Made by a program: the position numbers and the translations under genes
Source of the DNA: an uncultured Mycoplasmatota bacterium
GTDB lineage: Bacteria; Bacillota_I; Bacilli_A; RF39; UBA660
NCBI GenBank assembly: GCA_947643405.1
Contig: CANRVY010000010.1
Coordinates: forward strand, 1-45,616
Direction of reading: 5' to 3'
DNA length: 45,616 nucleotides
Notes under the pieces: model-generated
What the model was told of the DNA's origin: nothing
What the model saw: only the letters and a program-made list of their open reading frames with translations
Database searches by the model: none
In this document: in pieces, positions 32,859 to 42,216 of the stretch
How the letters are laid out: each line of letters opens with the position of its first letter
How positions within the stretch are numbered: position 1 is the first letter of the stretch

Positions 32859-33293
32859 CTATTTTATATAGTGCTCTAAAATATAATCCATTGTTATCTT
32901 TATATCAGGAAACACATCTAAAGCCTCTAATTGCTCCCTTGTAAACCAACCAATTCCTAAACTTTCTTCTACATTCAACTTTACCTCATCATCAGTTAAA
33001 GGAACAGCTGCATAAGTAATATCAATATGCATATCACCTTGTAAATTACGATTACACTGAATCCCTAAAGGTCTAATGAAATCATCTTCCCTGGGAAAAC
33101 GTCTTCCTAATAATTTAATTTTTAATCCTGTTTCTTCATATACTTCGCGAGAAGCGGTTTCTTCTGGCGTTTCATTATCTTCGATATGCCCACCTGGCTG
33201 AACCCATTTATGAAACTTTTTATGAAATACCAACAATAACTTTTTTGTCTTAGGATCTACTACAAAAACAGATGCACAGAAATGTCTATTCAT
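32859..33293 (-). CDS. NUDIX hydrolase
   Basis: About 144 residues with a full Nudix box: GGHIEDNETPEETASREVYE then ETGL (pattern GX5EX7REXXEEXGX). It hydrolyses a nucleoside diphosphate linked to another group; the substrate cannot be read from the box. I chose the ATG at 33291-33293 because GGGTGATGAT stands just upstream; a longer frame adds four residues. First gene of a unit with the 226-residue membrane protein. Confidence 0.88.
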   Translation of the reverse strand: MNRHFCASVFVVDPKTKKLLLVFHKKFHKWVQPGGHIEDNETPEETASREVYEETGLKIKLLGRRFPREDDFIRPLGIQCNRNLQGDMHIDITYAAVPLTDDEVKLNVEESLGIGWFTREQLEALDVFPDIKITMDYILEHYIK

Positions 33294-33373
33294 ATCATCA
33301 CCCAATTTTATGGTAACAAAAAAAAAGACAAAAGTCTATTTTTTATCGATTTCATGAAGTCTAATTGTGTCAA

Positions 33374-34108
33374 CTACTCTAATACATCGGTAGGATTTAT
33401 ACTTCTATTTTTTTCATAAATCACTAATTTTTCATTCACATCAACAGTTGCTAACATAATATCATCTAACTTTTTATATCCTTTTATTTTCAACTCTTTT
33501 TCTAACCATTTTTCATCTTTGTGGATATTCTCTAAATTATTTTTCATCATTTTTCCATCTATAATTACATTTGCACATAATCCTTGTTTTGAAGCTTTCA
33601 AATTCATATCTTTCACAGTTACTGGTTTATATTGACCTTTTGGTAAAATGCTGACAGTACCATTTGTTTCCATTATTGCATATTCAATTTCACTAATATC
33701 AAAATACCCATTGATTCTACATTCTTCTAAAAGTTCATTAATATCAAATTTTACCTTTTTCAATCCATCTATCAATAATTCTCCATGCTCAATTAAAATA
33801 GTAGGAACACCCATAAAAAAGCGTCTTAAATGAATACTTTTCATTGATAAAAAAGAAACAATATAAGCTACTACTCCAAATATAATAACAGCTACTGTTC
33901 CATTGATATAATTTGTTTCTAAATTAATAGACATTTCAGCAGCAAAATTACCAATAGAAATTCCAATTACATAATCAAATAAACTAAGTTGAGATACTTG
34001 CTTTTTTCCTAGCATTTTAGTAACCAAAAATAAAGTCACTAATGATAATAAACTTCTTACAACTACATCTAATACTTCTATTGCTTTAAAATCCATATTA
34101 AAGTTCAT
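33374..34108 (-). CDS. YetF-like membrane protein (DUF421)
   Basis: About 244 residues. Three TM spans fill the first ~95 residues (VVVRSLLSLVTLFLVTKMLG, YVIGISIGNFAAEMS, VIIFGVVAYIVSFL), followed by the DUF421 soluble domain: RFFMGVPTILIEHGEL, INELLEECRINGYFDISEIE and VSILPKGQYKPVT. Homologues are sporulation-linked or stress-linked membrane proteins of Bacilli with no settled function. The ATG at 34106-34108 follows GGTGATATC; a longer frame is unlikely. Confidence 0.85.
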   Translation of the reverse strand: MNFNMDFKAIEVLDVVVRSLLSLVTLFLVTKMLGKKQVSQLSLFDYVIGISIGNFAAEMSINLETNYINGTVAVIIFGVVAYIVSFLSMKSIHLRRFFMGVPTILIEHGELLIDGLKKVKFDINELLEECRINGYFDISEIEYAIMETNGTVSILPKGQYKPVTVKDMNLKASKQGLCANVIIDGKMMKNNLENIHKDEKWLEKELKIKGYKKLDDIMLATVDVNEKLVIYEKNRSINPTDVLE

Positions 34109-34206
34109 GATATCACCATTTATAGTATGTAAATTTTTTAAATTTTTATTCAAAAAAAGAAAAACTGGCATTACAATTTTTCTTTTTTTATAAAATAATA
34201 TAAAGT

Positions 34207-35283
34207 TTAAGCTTTTTTACTCTTTTTCTCTTTTCTAAATAATTTCTTTTTTATTTCTTCTCCATCAAATACAACATTAGTTTTTACAACAAACAATACT
34301 ACTATAACAAGCAAAATTCCATAGATAATATATCCTAGCATCTGATCTTTTAATACATATACAATTGATGCTGCTGCAAATAATAAATTAATTGCATAGA
34401 TAGATAATACTGTAGCTCGCTGTGAAAAATTACGATTTAATAATTGATGATGAATATGAAATTTATCTGGCGTTGAAATACTTTCTCCCTTTAAAGCTCT
34501 TCTAATAATGGCAAATATTGTATCTAAAATTGGAATCGCTAAAATAAGAAGCGGAATAATTAAAGATGTCATTGTTACATTTTTAAAGCCCAATAAAGCG
34601 ATTACTGCAATGATAAAACCCAAAAACATAGATCCACTATCACCCATAAAAATACTAGCAGGATTAAAATTATGAACCAAAAATCCCAATGATGAACCTA
34701 ACATTATAAATGTCAATACAAAGTCCAATCCCAATTTTCCTTGCATTGCTGCAATAATACCAACAGTTAAAAAGTAAATAGAACTTATTCCAGAAGCTAG
34801 TCCATCTAATCCATCAATCAAATTCATACAATTAATACAACCTAAAATAAAGAAAATTGAAATTGGATATGCAAGTACCCCAAAATCAAAATATAAACCA
34901 AAAGCACTAATGTCCTTCAATAATATATTCCCATAGAAAACTACTATACAAGCTGCTACTAATTGACCAATGAATTTATGAGAAGCCTTTAAAGGCTTTA
35001 CATCATCTATAACTCCTGTCAATACAATAATAAAACTACCAATAAGTACAGAATTCATAGTTTCACTATGTGTTCCAAATAACATATATCCTAATAAAAA
35101 TCCAAAATATATTCCTAACCCTCCCAAACGAGGCATCGGTTCCTTATGTACTTTTCTAGCATTTGGAATATCCACTGCTCCAATATGAAGCGCCATCTTT
35201 TTAACAAATGGTATAATAAATGTTACAAATAAAAACGTTATAAACACCATTAATAATATTCTTGTCAATAATTCTTGATTCAT
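34207..35283 (-). CDS. tagO: undecaprenyl-phosphate N-acetylglucosamine-1-phosphate transferase (TagO/WecA-like)
   Basis: About 358 residues with roughly ten TM spans. Motifs of the MraY/WecA superfamily are clear: DDVKPLKASHKFIGQLVAA, NCMNLIDGLDGLASGIS, GDSGSMFLGF and DKFHIHHQLLNR. It starts wall polymers such as teichoic acid by moving GlcNAc-1-P onto undecaprenyl phosphate. It is not MraY because it stands away from mur genes and has the WecA-type HIHH loop. GGTGAGAAGC precedes the ATG at 35281-35283. Confidence 0.85.
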   Translation of the reverse strand: MNQELLTRILLMVFITFLFVTFIIPFVKKMALHIGAVDIPNARKVHKEPMPRLGGLGIYFGFLLGYMLFGTHSETMNSVLIGSFIIVLTGVIDDVKPLKASHKFIGQLVAACIVVFYGNILLKDISAFGLYFDFGVLAYPISIFFILGCINCMNLIDGLDGLASGISSIYFLTVGIIAAMQGKLGLDFVLTFIMLGSSLGFLVHNFNPASIFMGDSGSMFLGFIIAVIALLGFKNVTMTSLIIPLLILAIPILDTIFAIIRRALKGESISTPDKFHIHHQLLNRNFSQRATVLSIYAINLLFAAASIVYVLKDQMLGYIIYGILLVIVVLFVVKTNVVFDGEEIKKKLFRKEKKSKKA

Positions 35284-35307
35284 GCTTCTCACCACAATTA
35301 TTTTATC

Positions 35308-35341
35308 AAAAAAACATTAAAAAGTCTATGCTTCTAATGTT
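35308..35341 (-). terminator. terminator after the M29 peptidase gene
   Basis: AACATTA (35313-35319) pairs with TAATGTT (35335-35341); on the minus strand T7 follows. It lies between the peptidase stop and the tagO-like start. Confidence 0.75.
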
Positions 35342-35343
35342 TT

Positions 35344-36564
35344 CTACAATCTAATATTCCCATTTTTCATAACTAAAATCTTTTTACCATCGTTATTGAT
35401 TCCAGTAATATTCAAGTCTTCTGTTCCTACCATAAAATCAACATGAATCGCAGATTGATTTAATCCCATTTTTTTTAGTTCCTCTATTGTTTTTCCTGAA
35501 GTTCCATGTAAACATTTTGGAAATGAAGACCCTAATGCAAAATGACAAGCTGCATTTTCATCATATAAAGTTTCGTAAAAGATTAATCCTGATTTTGAAA
35601 TTGGAGAATCATAATTTACCAATGCAACTTCACCCAATTCACAAGCTCCATCATCTGCCTTTATAATCTGTTTTAATATCTCTGCTCCTTCTTTTGCTTT
35701 TACATCAATTACTTTTCCGTCTTTAAATGTAAGTTCAAAATCTTCAATGAGGGCACCATTATAAACAAGTGGCTTTGAAGCTTTTAAAACACCTTCAGCT
35801 GTTCCCACCAGTGGACAGGTAAAAATTTCTTCACTAGGCATATTCACAATAATATTTCTACCATCTGGCATTTTCTTTCCTACTCCTACCCAAATATGAT
35901 TTTTCGGAAGTTCTATTTGAAAATCAGTTCCAAGTCCATTTTCATAATGAAGACTCTTTAAACCAAGACTATTTAGCCATTCACTATATTCTTTGTTTTT
36001 CTGTATTTTCCGTCTCCACTCCATGATAGGATTTCTTCTATCAACCAAACAGATTTTAAAGATTTCATTCCATAATTTTTCTAATGGATTTTGACTATTT
36101 GGAAACATCTTCTTTGCCCATCCTGTTGTAGCAACCGCCGCGAAACACCATGAAATATCATAATTTCTTTGAAGTTTTTTATAATATGGTCTTGTTGCAA
36201 CATATCGTTTCCCTACATATCCTAATAACTCTGGATGTATTCCACTCAAATCCTCATTTTCAAAATTACATAATGTTAAAAAGGCAGCATTCTTTTTCGC
36301 ATATTCATCAAATATTGCTTTATTCCAAAAAGAGCTTTTATCAATTTCTTCAAAACTCAAATTTTCCAATTGCTGTCTTTTTAATACCTCATCTTCATAA
36401 TCAAAATAAATATCCTTAACTCCCATCATATAGGCTTCTTCTGCTAAAACTCTTAAAAAAGGATAAGCTTCTATTGGTGTTAAAACAAGCAAAGGCTGCC
36501 CTGCTTTTATTCCCAAACATCCCTCTAATAACAGGCGAGCATATTTTCTAAGGCTTTCTTCCAT
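35344..36564 (-). CDS. M29-family aminopeptidase
   Basis: A 406-residue metallopeptidase of the AmpS/PepS (M29) type. Landmarks: ARLLLEGCLGIKAGQPLLVL at the N-terminus, YENGLGTDFQIELP, NMPSEEIFTCPLVGTAEGVL (a metal-binding Glu block), ELGEVALVNYDSPISKSGLI, then CHFALGSSFPKCLHG and SAIHVDFMVGTEDLNITG with the His and Asp ligands. It removes N-terminal residues from peptides in the cytoplasm. Length agrees with the family (~410). AGGAATAATT precedes the ATG. Monocistronic between its own terminator and mbl. Confidence 0.9.
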   Translation of the reverse strand: MEESLRKYARLLLEGCLGIKAGQPLLVLTPIEAYPFLRVLAEEAYMMGVKDIYFDYEDEVLKRQQLENLSFEEIDKSSFWNKAIFDEYAKKNAAFLTLCNFENEDLSGIHPELLGYVGKRYVATRPYYKKLQRNYDISWCFAAVATTGWAKKMFPNSQNPLEKLWNEIFKICLVDRRNPIMEWRRKIQKNKEYSEWLNSLGLKSLHYENGLGTDFQIELPKNHIWVGVGKKMPDGRNIIVNMPSEEIFTCPLVGTAEGVLKASKPLVYNGALIEDFELTFKDGKVIDVKAKEGAEILKQIIKADDGACELGEVALVNYDSPISKSGLIFYETLYDENAACHFALGSSFPKCLHGTSGKTIEELKKMGLNQSAIHVDFMVGTEDLNITGINNDGKKILVMKNGNIRL

Positions 36565-36614
36565 AATTATTCCTCCAAGACTATAGTAACATAAACAGCA
36601 TAATTTTTCAAATA

Positions 36615-37604
36615 TTAGTGATCAATCAAATGAATTTTATCTAATAAAATACCAGTTCCTTCTGCTACACAAGTTAGTGGGCTTTCCGCTATAAAAACAG
36701 GTACTTTTAATTCATGAGATAATAATGCATCAACCCCGTCAATTAAAGCTCCTCCTCCTGTAATAACAATTCCTTTATCAATGATGTCGGCTGCTAATTC
36801 TGGCGGAGTTTGCTCCAATACATTTTTAGCGGTATGCACAATAATATAAGCACTTTCTTTTAATGCTTCTTCTACCTCTTCAGAAGAAATGGTAATAGTA
36901 TGAGGAAGGCCAGTTACCAAGTCTCTTCCTCGTACTTCCATTTTTTCATTTTTATGATTAGGAAATACAGTCCCAACTGTAATTTTTATTTCTTCTGCAG
37001 TACAGTCTCCTATTAACAATTTATATTTATCTTTAATATACTTCATAATATCATTATCAAAAACATTCCCAGCGACTTTAATAGAAGAACTATTTACAAT
37101 ACCACCCAAAGACAAAACTGCAATGTCAGTTGTTCCTCCTCCAATGTCAATGACCATATTGCCACTTGGTCTAGAAATGTCCATGCCAGCTCCTACTGCT
37201 GCCACTTTTGGCTCTTCTTCCAAAAATACTTTTTTAGCTCCCGTTTTCTCAGCTGCTTCCCTGATCGCATTTTTTTCTACTTGCGTAATATTTGAGGGAC
37301 AGCAAATCAAAATTCTAGGTCTAGATAATAAACTTTTTCCATTTATTTTTTTTATAAAATGATCTAACATAATTTCTGTTATTTCAAAATCTGCAATCAC
37401 ACCATCTTTCATTGGACGTATTGCTTTTACTCTTCCAGGGGTTCTACCAAGCATCTCTCTGGCTTCTTTTCCAACAGCAAGAGGCTTTTTGGTTTCAGAA
37501 TCTATGGCTACTACACTAGGTTCATTTAACACTATTCCCTGTCCCTTGATATAAATCAAAACATTTGCTGTTCCTAAATCAATTCCAATATCTTTTGCAA
37601 ACAT
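36615..37604 (-). CDS. mbl: rod-shape protein Mbl (MreB family)
   Basis: A 329-residue actin-like protein: DIGIDLGTANVLIYIKGQGI (phosphate 1), VIDIGGGTTDIAVLSLGG (phosphate 2) and GIVITGGGALIDGVDALLS (adenosine loop). It forms membrane filaments that guide cell-wall synthesis. Called Mbl rather than MreB because it follows spoIIID as in B. subtilis. It starts 14 bases after spoIIID ends, in the unit spoIIQ-spoIIID-mbl or spoIIID-mbl. Confidence 0.93.
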   Translation of the reverse strand: MFAKDIGIDLGTANVLIYIKGQGIVLNEPSVVAIDSETKKPLAVGKEAREMLGRTPGRVKAIRPMKDGVIADFEITEIMLDHFIKKINGKSLLSRPRILICCPSNITQVEKNAIREAAEKTGAKKVFLEEEPKVAAVGAGMDISRPSGNMVIDIGGGTTDIAVLSLGGIVNSSSIKVAGNVFDNDIMKYIKDKYKLLIGDCTAEEIKITVGTVFPNHKNEKMEVRGRDLVTGLPHTITISSEEVEEALKESAYIIVHTAKNVLEQTPPELAADIIDKGIVITGGGALIDGVDALLSHELKVPVFIAESPLTCVAEGTGILLDKIHLIDH

Positions 37605-37618
37605 TGTTACCCTCTTTT

Positions 37619-37873
37619 CTATTTACTTTTTATTTCTTTTAAATATCTCCGTCTAGTTGATTCTCCACCCCTAAGATGTCTAATTTCTTTATGATATTTT
37701 AATATTGCATCTACTTTTTGATATAAATCAAAATCAAGTAATTTTAATCTTTCATGTAAATCTTTATGAACTGTACTTTTTGAAACTTTAAACTTTCTTG
37801 CTATTTCTCTAACTGTCTCCTTCGTTTCTAATATATAAGAAGCTTCTCTTTTAATTCGTTCTTCTTTATACAC
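37619..37873 (-). CDS. spoIIID: sporulation transcriptional regulator SpoIIID
   Basis: An 84-residue DNA-binding protein: ERIKREASYILETKETVREI followed by ARKFKVSKSTVHKDLHERL (helix-turn-helix) and a basic C-terminus with RHLRGGESTRRRYL. SpoIIID tunes SigE and SigK regulons in the mother cell. Full length. GAGGTG precedes the ATG. It lies between spoIIQ and mbl, as in B. subtilis. Confidence 0.96.
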   Translation of the reverse strand: MYKEERIKREASYILETKETVREIARKFKVSKSTVHKDLHERLKLLDFDLYQKVDAILKYHKEIRHLRGGESTRRRYLKEIKSK

Positions 37874-37924
37874 AATCTAACACCTCTTACTTTAAGTATA
37901 TAAAGCAAGTAGGTATTTATACCG

Positions 37925-37944
37925 AAAAAAGAGCTATTGCCCTT
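37925..37944 (-). terminator. terminator after spoIIQ
   Basis: On the minus strand AAGGGC, loop AATA, GCTCTT, then TTTT; one G-T pair. The spoIIQ stop is inside the stem. Confidence 0.7.
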
Positions 37945-38581
37945 ATATTTCACTAACAGATTTATCATAGTAACTTTCAGGGTTTACTGTTTGACCTTTA
38001 ATAATAAGTTCTAAATCTAAATGACTTCCCAACTCTTTTGCAATATTATTTGTACCACTCTTTCCAAGCACGATACCTTGTTTAATCTTATCACCTTTTT
38101 TTACATTTACCTCACCTAAGCTACTATAAATACTAATCATTTCATTACTATGTTCTATTTGTACAATATTTCCAAGTAAAGAATCTTCTTTGATGTCAAT
38201 TATTGTTCCATCTAAAATTGCAACAACATCAAATCCTTCCTTTCCACCATAACTAACTCCACTATTCTGTAAATAAGTATTTTCATGATAAAGAATAGAA
38301 TCAATTTGAGATTCTGCTACTCCTTGATAATCATAATAATTTTTGACAATTTTAATTTCTTTTTCAGTATATGGCCTTATGATTTTAGTTTCTTCTCCTA
38401 CCACTGGAATATCTTCACTAAAAATAGTATCTGATACATAAGTCGGTCTTCCTTCTTTATTATCCTTGAACGAATCTTTGGATAACATCCCTTCTATTAA
38501 AAAAATTGTTCCTAATATAAGAAATACAGATGAAACATAAATCCCATATAAAACAGGCTTTTTCAATCTTCTATTTGTCAT
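37943..38581 (-). CDS. spoIIQ: SpoIIQ-like sporulation protein (degenerate LytM/M23)
   Basis: About 212 residues: a short basic cytoplasmic start, one TM span near 9-29, a linker, and a LytM/M23 domain from ~100. The domain reads SYGGKEGFDVVAILDGTI, then NIVQIEHSNEMISIYSSL and ELGSHLDLEL. In active M23 enzymes the first ligand is a His before xxxD and the last motif is HxH; here they are Y/GGKEGFD and HLD, so two ligands are lost and it is probably inactive, as in B. subtilis SpoIIQ. It works at the forespore side of the engulfment channel with SpoIIIAH. GAGGTGAG precedes the ATG at 38579-38581. Confidence 0.88.
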   Translation of the reverse strand: MTNRRLKKPVLYGIYVSSVFLILGTIFLIEGMLSKDSFKDNKEGRPTYVSDTIFSEDIPVVGEETKIIRPYTEKEIKIVKNYYDYQGVAESQIDSILYHENTYLQNSGVSYGGKEGFDVVAILDGTIIDIKEDSLLGNIVQIEHSNEMISIYSSLGEVNVKKGDKIKQGIVLGKSGTNNIAKELGSHLDLELIIKGQTVNPESYYDKSVSEI

Positions 38582-38628
38582 TTTTCTCACCTCTATTTTA
38601 AGTGTGAACAAAAATGAATTTTTTTATA

Positions 38629-39555
38629 CTATTTTTTTAAATTTTTAATAATTGTTCCTTGATAATAGTGTTTTAATATCTGATCATAACGATATCCCTC
38701 TTTTGCCATTCCATTTGCTCCATATTGACTCATTCCTACTCCATGACCATAACCTTTTGTTACAATATGTACCATCGATCCCACTTGATCTATTGTAAAA
38801 AATGTTGATTTCAATTTCAATTTTGAAAACACAGTTCCTGCATCAAATTCTTTTCCATTAATAGAAAGCTGCTTCACTCTACCAGTGGAAGTAGTATTTA
38901 AAATTTTTACATTTAATTGTTCTTGATATGGTAAATCCAGTTGTTGATAAAATTCTTTTAATTCAAAATTATATTCAACCTGATAAACAGGTGAAACTTT
39001 TTCATCCCATTTTGATTCAACACTTACCAAATAAGGAAGTTGTTTCGAAAAAACCTCACCACTATTTTCAGTAACACCTACTGAAGTAGAGAAAAAAAAT
39101 GCTTCTATCACTTTATCTTGATAAGAAAGATACTCTCCTTTTGTATCATTTACAACTTTTTTAATTTTATTATTTCGCTCTTCAAATTTATCTTTCCATT
39201 TTTCCTTTCTCTCTTCTTCGTTTAAAAAAACTTGATTACTAACCGTATCTACAACATCATATTCCTTTTTTGCTTCCATCTTTTTTAATACATAAGTTCT
39301 TGCCGCTACTGCTTGAGCTTTCAAAGCCTCTTCTTCGAAACTAATAGGCATTTCTCCAGATAATACTCCTACAACATATTCTTCTAGCAGAACTTCTTCT
39401 ATTATATTTTTTTGTTCTCTTTTTACTTTTACATAAGTATTTTCTCCATATTCAAAAAATAAATGATTCTCATTTTCTTTTAAAAATAAAGTTAAAACCA
39501 GATAAGGTAAAAAAAGTAACAAAAGAGTAATTATCACTATTTTTATTAGTCTCAT
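38629..39555 (-). CDS. spoIID: stage II sporulation protein D (SpoIID)
   Basis: A 308-residue lytic transglycosylase for engulfment. An N-terminal TM span (IVIITLLLLFLPYLVLTLFL) is followed by the SpoIID domain: LEEYVVGVLSGEMPISFEEE with the catalytic Glu, ALKAQAVAARTYVLKKM, SVGVTENSGEVF, and GYGHGVGMSQYGANGMAKEG near the end. Full length. It lies 47 bases upstream of spoIIQ, in the order seen in B. subtilis. Confidence 0.95.
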   Translation of the reverse strand: MRLIKIVIITLLLLFLPYLVLTLFLKENENHLFFEYGENTYVKVKREQKNIIEEVLLEEYVVGVLSGEMPISFEEEALKAQAVAARTYVLKKMEAKKEYDVVDTVSNQVFLNEEERKEKWKDKFEERNNKIKKVVNDTKGEYLSYQDKVIEAFFFSTSVGVTENSGEVFSKQLPYLVSVESKWDEKVSPVYQVEYNFELKEFYQQLDLPYQEQLNVKILNTTSTGRVKQLSINGKEFDAGTVFSKLKLKSTFFTIDQVGSMVHIVTKGYGHGVGMSQYGANGMAKEGYRYDQILKHYYQGTIIKNLKK

Positions 39556-39631
39556 AGTACCATTCCTTTGTACTTATTTTATTATCCTTCTATTTCTTTT
39601 AGTATATACAAATTTTTTAAATTTCTTGTCG

Positions 39632-39654
39632 AAAAAAAGAGCTATTTTGCTCTT
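39632..39654 (-). terminator. terminator after the serine hydrolase gene
   Basis: AAGAGC/GCTCTT 6-bp stem with a 6-nt loop, followed on the minus strand by T5-7. The gene's TAG sits in the loop. Confidence 0.8.
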
Positions 39655-40904
39655 CCTACTATTTTAATATCTTCATTTTTATGAATCATTTCATAATATC
39701 TATTAACCAAATAAGCTTTCAAAGTTATTTTAGTTAACATGACTTGATAAATTGTTAAAGCTTCTATATATCCTTCTGGCTTTTTTGATTCTCTTTCTTT
39801 AATCGCATTTACTAGGATAGAATTGTGCATTTTATTTCTAGGATCAAAAACTGCTACAGAACCAGTAAATCCCTGATGCGCAAAACTACCTGTTGCATAT
39901 TCATTCGGAACAAACGTTTTATCTAATCCTAATGGATGTTTTTGATAAATACCTGCATAGCCTTTATGATTCTGTTTCGCTTTTGGGTAAATAATTGTTC
40001 CTGCTAATTTTGCATAATTTACATTTTCTACTCTAAAAAGATTATCTGCTAAATGCTTTAATCCTTCTGAAGTAGCAAACAGTCCAGCTGATCCCACAGC
40101 ACCTCCTAACAAACGAGCTTTTGGATCATGTACTAATCCTTCATGATTCCCATTCCCTGCTATTTGATATTTTGATTTATCTGGATGAAACATTGTTTCC
40201 TCTAACCCCCAAGGTTTTAATAAATAAGCTTTCATAATATCCTCAAACGTCATATTTTTTCCCAACGCTTCACTTACTATCTTTTCTAAAATCTTTGATA
40301 AAACAATAAAACCATAGTCTGTATAACGATTATAAGAAAAGTCTGAATCAGCTACATAAACAGTTTCCAAATTTCTTAAAGCTTCTTCTTTATTTTTCCC
40401 TTCAGATACTTTTTTATCTGTCAAAATTGTTCCTGACATCTTTAATATATGTTCTATTGTATAATCATCGAGAAAAGCAAATCTAGAATCCAAATCTTTT
40501 ACTTTATCTTCTTGTCTTAAAAAACCTTTCTCAATTAATGAAACAGTTAATATAAAAGTATAAAGTTTTGTAATAGACGCTAAATCAAAAATCGTTTTTT
40601 CATTTACTTCTGTTTTGCCATCATAACTAGTTGTTCCTCCAAATACAGTAATTGAATAAGTCCCATCTAAATTCGGTAAATAAATACAACTAGAAATTCC
40701 ACTAACTACTTGATTTGTCAAATGAATAAATTCTTTCGTTTGTTCTTCTAATTCTTTGGTTAGCGTTTCTAGTATTTCATGAATTCCATAATCTTTTTTT
40801 ATCTCATGAGCCATAAAATTTTTCAAATATTTAACTTCTTCCTCTTTCAAAACTGCACCGCTTTTTCTCAGATTTTCTAAAATTATTTCTAATTTTTCAT
40901 TCAT
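39642..40904 (-). CDS. beta-lactamase-fold serine hydrolase
   Basis: A 420-residue class C beta-lactamase-like hydrolase. S110-I-T-K113 in DLASITKLYTFIL is the SxxK nucleophile motif; YNRYTDYGFIVLSKI supplies the Tyr motif, and HQGFTGSVAVFDP the third (HxG-type) motif. There is no signal peptide, so it appears cytoplasmic unless exported otherwise. Homologues include esterases and peptidoglycan-modifying enzymes; substrate unknown. GGGGGAATTCTT precedes the ATG. It sits between the YwzB-like gene and spoIID, where murA stands in B. subtilis. Confidence 0.82.
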   Translation of the reverse strand: MNEKLEIILENLRKSGAVLKEEEVKYLKNFMAHEIKKDYGIHEILETLTKELEEQTKEFIHLTNQVVSGISSCIYLPNLDGTYSITVFGGTTSYDGKTEVNEKTIFDLASITKLYTFILTVSLIEKGFLRQEDKVKDLDSRFAFLDDYTIEHILKMSGTILTDKKVSEGKNKEEALRNLETVYVADSDFSYNRYTDYGFIVLSKILEKIVSEALGKNMTFEDIMKAYLLKPWGLEETMFHPDKSKYQIAGNGNHEGLVHDPKARLLGGAVGSAGLFATSEGLKHLADNLFRVENVNYAKLAGTIIYPKAKQNHKGYAGIYQKHPLGLDKTFVPNEYATGSFAHQGFTGSVAVFDPRNKMHNSILVNAIKERESKKPEGYIEALTIYQVMLTKITLKAYLVNRYYEMIHKNEDIKIVGRAK

Positions 40905-40915
40905 AAGAATTCCCC

Positions 40916-41113
40916 CTAAACAAATCTTGAATATGAAAAAAAGTCATATAAAAAATTAACAACCAAATAAGATAATCCCATACTAAGCATAAAATAGAAT
41001 AATCTTACTTGATAATATCTGTTCTTTTTAAATAATCCATTTATATTCAAACTATCAAGTGCCCAAACAGATAATGGCACGACTACAATATATAATATCG
41101 TTTTAGTTGTCAT
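40916..41113 (-). CDS. small two-TM protein, YwzB family (DUF1146)
   Basis: About 65 residues with two TM spans (TILYIVVVPLSVWALDSL and FYFMLSMGLSYLVVNFLYDF) separated by a basic loop LFKKNRYYQVR, matching the DUF1146/YwzB pattern. I chose the ATG at 41111-41113 because GAGGA precedes it; the frame overlaps the end of rpiB by 11 bases. YwzB lies near spoIID in B. subtilis, which supports the call. Function unknown. Confidence 0.75.
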   Translation of the reverse strand: MTTKTILYIVVVPLSVWALDSLNINGLFKKNRYYQVRLFYFMLSMGLSYLVVNFLYDFFSYSRFV

Positions 41114-41549
41114 AATGTTCCTCATAATCTTTTATTTTATTAATTCTAATTAAGTGTCTCTCTCCTAAAAATTCAGTATTTAAAAATGTTTGGATGATTT
41201 CTTTCATTTCGGAGATTTGCATTTTAGAGCTCAAAGCCAATACATTAGCATTATTATGCTCTCTAGATAATTTTGCTTCTTCTAAAGTACTTACTTTGGC
41301 ACATCTTACTCCTTTTACTTTATTACAAGCAATACTCATTCCAATACCAGTTCCACAAAGTAAAATTCCAAAGTGAACTGTTCCTGCTGTTACTGCCTCT
41401 CCTACTTGAAAAGCAAAATCTGGATAATCTACCATTACCTCATCATTTGTTCCATAATTGAAAACTTCATATCCACTTTGATTTAAATATTCTATTAACT
41501 CCTCTTTTATTTTTACTCCACGATGATCTGTTGCAATCGCTATTTTCAT
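41103..41549 (-). CDS. rpiB: ribose 5-phosphate isomerase B
   Basis: A 148-residue RpiB/LacAB-type isomerase: ATDHRGVKIKEELIEYL at the N-terminus, YPDFAFQVGEAV, the catalytic Cys in LLCGTGIGMSIACNKVKGVR, and EHNNANVLALSSKM. It interconverts ribose 5-phosphate and ribulose 5-phosphate in the pentose phosphate pathway. Full length. It overlaps the YwzB-like gene and follows the alpha/beta hydrolase gene by 12 bases. Confidence 0.93.
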   Translation of the reverse strand: MKIAIATDHRGVKIKEELIEYLNQSGYEVFNYGTNDEVMVDYPDFAFQVGEAVTAGTVHFGILLCGTGIGMSIACNKVKGVRCAKVSTLEEAKLSREHNNANVLALSSKMQISEMKEIIQTFLNTEFLGERHLIRINKIKDYEEHYDN

Positions 41550-41561
41550 TTTTATCCCTTC

Positions 41562-42200
41562 CTATTCTCCGTAATAACGTTTTAGCTGTTTTACAAGCAT
41601 TGGTCCTTTTTCACTAAGAAGTGGATTATGGTAAGACGTTTCTACCATAATTTTTTTTGTTGTAAAATCTCCTATTTTTCGAATTTCCTCACTAGATACA
41701 AAAGGATCCCCTTCAGAATAATAAACTCGCATTGGTATCTCAACGCTTGAAAGCTCTTTTAAAGCCCATCTTCTAGAACGTAAAAATAGACCAACTAATA
41801 ATAACTGTTCTCCTAGGCTTCTTGCTTTCAATGATTCTTTCTGCTCATGTTGATACTTTTGCGAAGCAACCTCCAAAATTGCTTGTCTTTCTAATCTTGT
41901 TGGACTACTAAATTCTGGAGATATAAAAGTTATACTTTCCACATTTGGATGACCACTAGCAATTACTCCAAGATTACATCCCATAGAATGACAGATTAAG
42001 TGTACCACATCATGACGATGACTAATAAAATTTATTCTTTCCATTATGAATTTTTGAATATTATTCTTACTCATCTTAGAAAGAGACAAATATTCATTTG
42101 TTAAAAATTCAACAGGCATTCCTGTATCTCTAAATATTTTTTTTATTTTTCCCTCTTCTTTTCTTGTAACAGACATTCCTGGTATATAAATCTTTTCCAT
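41562..42200 (-). CDS. alpha/beta hydrolase
   Basis: A 212-residue small alpha/beta hydrolase. The nucleophile elbow is HLICHSMGCNLGVIA (C-H-S-M-G, i.e. GxSxG with Cys for the first Gly), the later acid is probably in YYSEGDPFVSSEEIRKIG, and the catalytic His in VETSYHNPLL. Substrate unknown; esterase or thioesterase plausible. GGGGAG precedes the ATG. It is 16 bases from the unknown 253-residue gene on the same strand. Confidence 0.75.
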   Translation of the reverse strand: MEKIYIPGMSVTRKEEGKIKKIFRDTGMPVEFLTNEYLSLSKMSKNNIQKFIMERINFISHRHDVVHLICHSMGCNLGVIASGHPNVESITFISPEFSSPTRLERQAILEVASQKYQHEQKESLKARSLGEQLLLVGLFLRSRRWALKELSSVEIPMRVYYSEGDPFVSSEEIRKIGDFTTKKIMVETSYHNPLLSEKGPMLVKQLKRYYGE

Positions 42201-42216
42201 TTTGTTTTCTCCCCTA

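Noticed and set aside
33318-33337. Terminator after the YetF-like gene
   Set aside because: Only a 4-bp stem (AGAC/GTCT) precedes the T-run, too weak to list as a feature.
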